Origin: Podospora pseudocomata
Lineage: Eukaryota > Ascomycota > Sordariomycetes > Sordariales > Podosporaceae
Reading direction: 5' to 3'
DNA: 64,000 bases
NCBI RefSeq assembly: GCF_035222375.1
Contig: NC_085890.1
Coordinates: 1,550,001 to 1,614,000, forward strand
Each line of letters starts with the position of its first letter. The stretch's first letter is position 1. Below, in pieces: positions 61,607 through 64,000 of this stretch. A program made the position numbers and the translations under genes. Below the pieces are notes generated by a model, which was given only the letters and a program-made list of their open reading frames with translations, was not told where the DNA came from and made no database searches.

Positions 61607-62890
61607 TCACCTCCCATACAGCAACTTCTCCACCCTCTCCCCAATAGCCAAACAGCTCGTCAAACCCGGGCTCTCAATCCCCAACAAATTCACCCACCCT
61701 TCCCACCCCTTCTCCCTCTCAATATAAAAATCCACAAACCCCTTCCCATGCGCGACGGCGCTCGCCCTCCCCAGCTTCGGCCTAATCCCCGCGTAATCCG
61801 GCACGAGCTGCCCCTCGTCCAGACCAGGCAAATACCTCTTGACCTCCCTGATCGTCTCCCCCAGCCTAGCCTGATTAACCCCCAAATCACCCGGACCATC
61901 AACCCACTCCACATCCGGCCCAAATTTAATCCTGCCCGCAAGATCCATGGTCAGATGCGTCCCCAGCCCTCCATGGCCAGGCTCAGGGGCGGGGTAGATC
62001 AACGTGTTAACCTTGGGCTGGGGGGCAGGGTAAGAAAAGTAATTCCCCTTCGCATAGTACAGTTTCTTGTGTTGATCCTCCGGAACGATGAGATTGTTGA
62101 TCTCAACCGCGCCCAATCCAGCAGCGTTGATGAGAGTTTCCGTTGTAATGGCGGAGGTTTCACCGCTGGGATCAGAGACGACGAGTTCCCAGCCTGAGGA
62201 GCCCTTGTTCCCTAGCGGGGTAATACCTTTCACATCGGAGGATAACGCGAGAGTACCGCCCGCTTCTTCAAACAGTCCCAACAGGGTGAGCATCAGCGCG
62301 TGGGAGTCGATGATTCCCGTTGTCGGCGACTCCAAAATGGCTTTCTCTGCCCTGACGGCTGGTTCCCTTTTTCTGGCGGTTTCTAAAGAGACCCACTCAA
62401 TAGGGACGTGGAGTTCATTCTGGCAAAAGTTGTGGATTTGCTCGAGGGCCGCGAGTTGGAGGTCGTTTTGGGCTACGATCCATTTCCCCGTGCGGCGGTG
62501 GGGGATGTCATGCTTCGCACAGAGGGAGTAGAGCAGTTCCTTGCCTCTGAGGCAGAGGGAAGTTTTGAGGGAGTCAGCACCGTAGTATATGCCTGCGTGG
62601 ATCACCTCGCTGTTGCGGGACGAGGTTTCTGTTCCGATGGCATCGTGGCGCTCGAGGAGGAGCGTTGATGAGGAAGGATGTTTCCTGGCCAAAGATTGCG
62701 CAATCGCTAAACCAACTACACCGCCGCCAATTACGGCGTGGGTAAAATCTGCATTGCGCCGGGCTGTGTTGGAAAATAGCCTCCTGAAAGCATATGACGT
62801 CGTTGGTGGTGATGTCAACAGTGTTGGTGAAGCTGAAGATAGCGATAAGGCTTTGATAAGGGGGCGCAAAGGGGCGTTGCGCACAGGCAT
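61607..62890 (-). CDS. L-2-hydroxyglutarate dehydrogenase, mitochondrial
   Basis: A single exon of 427 residues from ATG 62890 to TGA 61607-61609. The FAD enzyme oxidises L-2-hydroxyglutarate, a side product of citric-acid-cycle dehydrogenases, to 2-oxoglutarate in mitochondria. The first ~47 residues are basic and Ser/Arg-rich with few acids (RRLFSNTARR), a mitochondrial presequence. The dinucleotide-binding motif HAVIGGGVVGLAIAQSLA follows, then the LLLERHDAIGTETSSRNSEVIHAGIYYGADSLK block with its conserved His-Ala-Gly-Ile-Tyr-Tyr. It also has LINAAGLGA, KGNYFSY, the LTMDLAGRIKFGPDVEW region, IRPKLG, and the C-terminal NLLGIESPGLTSCLAIGERV. All are typical of this DAO-fold family. Length is normal. 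It is convergent with the Atos gene. Confidence 0.93.
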   Translation of the reverse strand: MPVRNAPLRPLIKALSLSSASPTLLTSPPTTSYAFRRLFSNTARRNADFTHAVIGGGVVGLAIAQSLARKHPSSSTLLLERHDAIGTETSSRNSEVIHAGIYYGADSLKTSLCLRGKELLYSLCAKHDIPHRRTGKWIVAQNDLQLAALEQIHNFCQNELHVPIEWVSLETARKREPAVRAEKAILESPTTGIIDSHALMLTLLGLFEEAGGTLALSSDVKGITPLGNKGSSGWELVVSDPSGETSAITTETLINAAGLGAVEINNLIVPEDQHKKLYYAKGNYFSYPAPQPKVNTLIYPAPEPGHGGLGTHLTMDLAGRIKFGPDVEWVDGPGDLGVNQARLGETIREVKRYLPGLDEGQLVPDYAGIRPKLGRASAVAHGKGFVDFYIEREKGWEGWVNLLGIESPGLTSCLAIGERVEKLLYGR

Positions 62891-64000
62891 TTCTTTTTAC
62901 GTGCGGGCGCCGTCACGGGTATCGAAGGCTTAGTCTTGAGCGGACCAACTTATTGCTAAAAGAATTGACTTTCTCACTGTCGAGTTTCTCCCTTTGGAAC
63001 AGTGGTTGAGATCTCAAGGTGGTGAGGCGGATCTGGACTCGGTGCCTTCGGTGCTTGTTCGCTCTTCGGGCGGGCCTGGGTTAGTGGGCTGCAAGCTTGA
63101 TGGATGCCGTCAACGGCGTCTGCTGCACCGCTGCCGGAGCAGGGTCGAGGTGCCGCGTGATTGTCCAATGACACATTCTGGCCTCTTTGAGGGTCTGAGA
63201 TAAGCTTCAGTACACGCTTCAAACAGCAGATTTCAGTATTGAAGTGGTAAAAGTGGCCTGTTGAAAGCCAACCAGAGTTTATTTATTTGTCCTCGCCATC
63301 CCAAGTGTTGATGTTGTCCAAGGAAGCCAAAGTCTGTTTCCCGGGGTGGCCTTGGCATCACGTTAGTCAGGCGTTCTTGCGGTGGAACATCAGATGCTGT
63401 TTATGAATCATTCGGGACAAGAGCAGAGTAGTATACCCAAGGTAGGTAGGTACTCCGTAGTCATAGATAACAAGACGTGGCTGAGGGAAAATGACAGATA
63501 TCAGACGGTGAGGAAGGTGAGAGAGAGCCGTCTTTAGCAAATAGGATGGCATCTTGTGGTCAGGTGTGAAGTCTCGCCGGCTTCAGGAAGGCACAAGGTT
63601 CTTCCACGGGCGGGTCCGATGGGAAAAACGGCCTGTGAAAGATCGTCATGCGTCACTCGGCAGGCAGGAGCAAGGGGCATCTGGTGGGGCTTCACCCCAC
63701 CATCCAGCGCACGTCCACCTTGTTCCGGACCTGTCCAGACCACTTCCAGCAACATCCCCAAAAGCGTCATGCCTTGACTGCTTCGGAGTCTCAGAGTCTC
63801 CCCACTGGTTCTCTTACTCCGACAAAACAACTCAACAATATTGCCGCCTCACGGACCTGAAGCGGAACACGAAGAAAAGCACCACATCCGAAGACGCAGC
63901 TGGTCACGGGAGCTGTGGCCAACAGAATCGACATCAACAACCACCAGATATCTTTGGTCAAAAGCCTTCCTATTCCTGAACTTATCAAACATACTTATCG
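62891..64000. other. Right edge, no supportable gene
   Basis: The start is the 5' flank of L2HGDH. Frames here (up to about 140 codons) overlap on both strands and lack domains. A gene beginning beyond the window may have its promoter here. Confidence 0.5.

Overview
This is nuclear DNA from a filamentous ascomycete, most likely a Sordariomycete (Sordariales-like). The evidence is short introns (47-197 bp) with GT..AG ends and CTAAC-type branch sites, fungal-type proteins with long disordered tails, a lone dispersed 5S rRNA gene, and closest recalled matches to Neurospora/Chaetomium/Podospora-type proteins. Genus and species cannot be named from the sequence alone.

Layout. 1-1.5 kb: the tail of one gene and a membrane-anchored protein of unknown function. 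2.3-12 kb is a gene-poor, accessory-looking stretch. It holds an AT-rich segment with degenerate repeats, a small non-autonomous Fot1/pogo-type DNA transposon flanked by TA, a cysteinyl-tRNA synthetase gene broken by a frameshift and two stop codons, and a 22-bp tandem array. 12.1-12.4 kb: a small 84-residue conserved fungal protein. 12.4-17.4 kb: about 5 kb with no supportable gene. From 17.5 kb onward the window is ordinary core genome: idh2 (NAD-isocitrate dehydrogenase), SEC5 (exocyst), a two-zinc-domain transcription factor, a ROG1-like lipase, a tRNA-Ala gene, methylenetetrahydrofolate reductase (MET13 type), the giant lipid-transfer protein CSF1 (about 9.9 kb), a TMEM184/DUF300 membrane protein, elongation factor 2, a 5S rRNA gene, FYV7 (rRNA processing), an Atos-family protein and L-2-hydroxyglutarate dehydrogenase.

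Organisation. Genes are monocistronic. Several pairs are divergent and share a 5' region (idh2/SEC5, zinc factor/lipase, CSF1/TMEM184, FYV7/Atos), and convergent pairs lie between them. There is no secondary-metabolite cluster or other obvious pathway cluster. Functional themes are mitochondrial carbon metabolism (idh2, L2HGDH), one-carbon metabolism (MTHFR), translation and ribosome supply (eEF2, FYV7, 5S rRNA, tRNA-Ala, decayed CysRS) and membrane traffic or lipid transfer (SEC5, CSF1, TMEM184, lipase). No clear new multi-gene system was found. The most notable observations are the broken CysRS gene next to a transposon relic, the uneven expansion of 17-bp units in the transposon ends, a possible alternative splice acceptor inside the CSF1 membrane anchor, and two separate repeat arrays that share a core motif.
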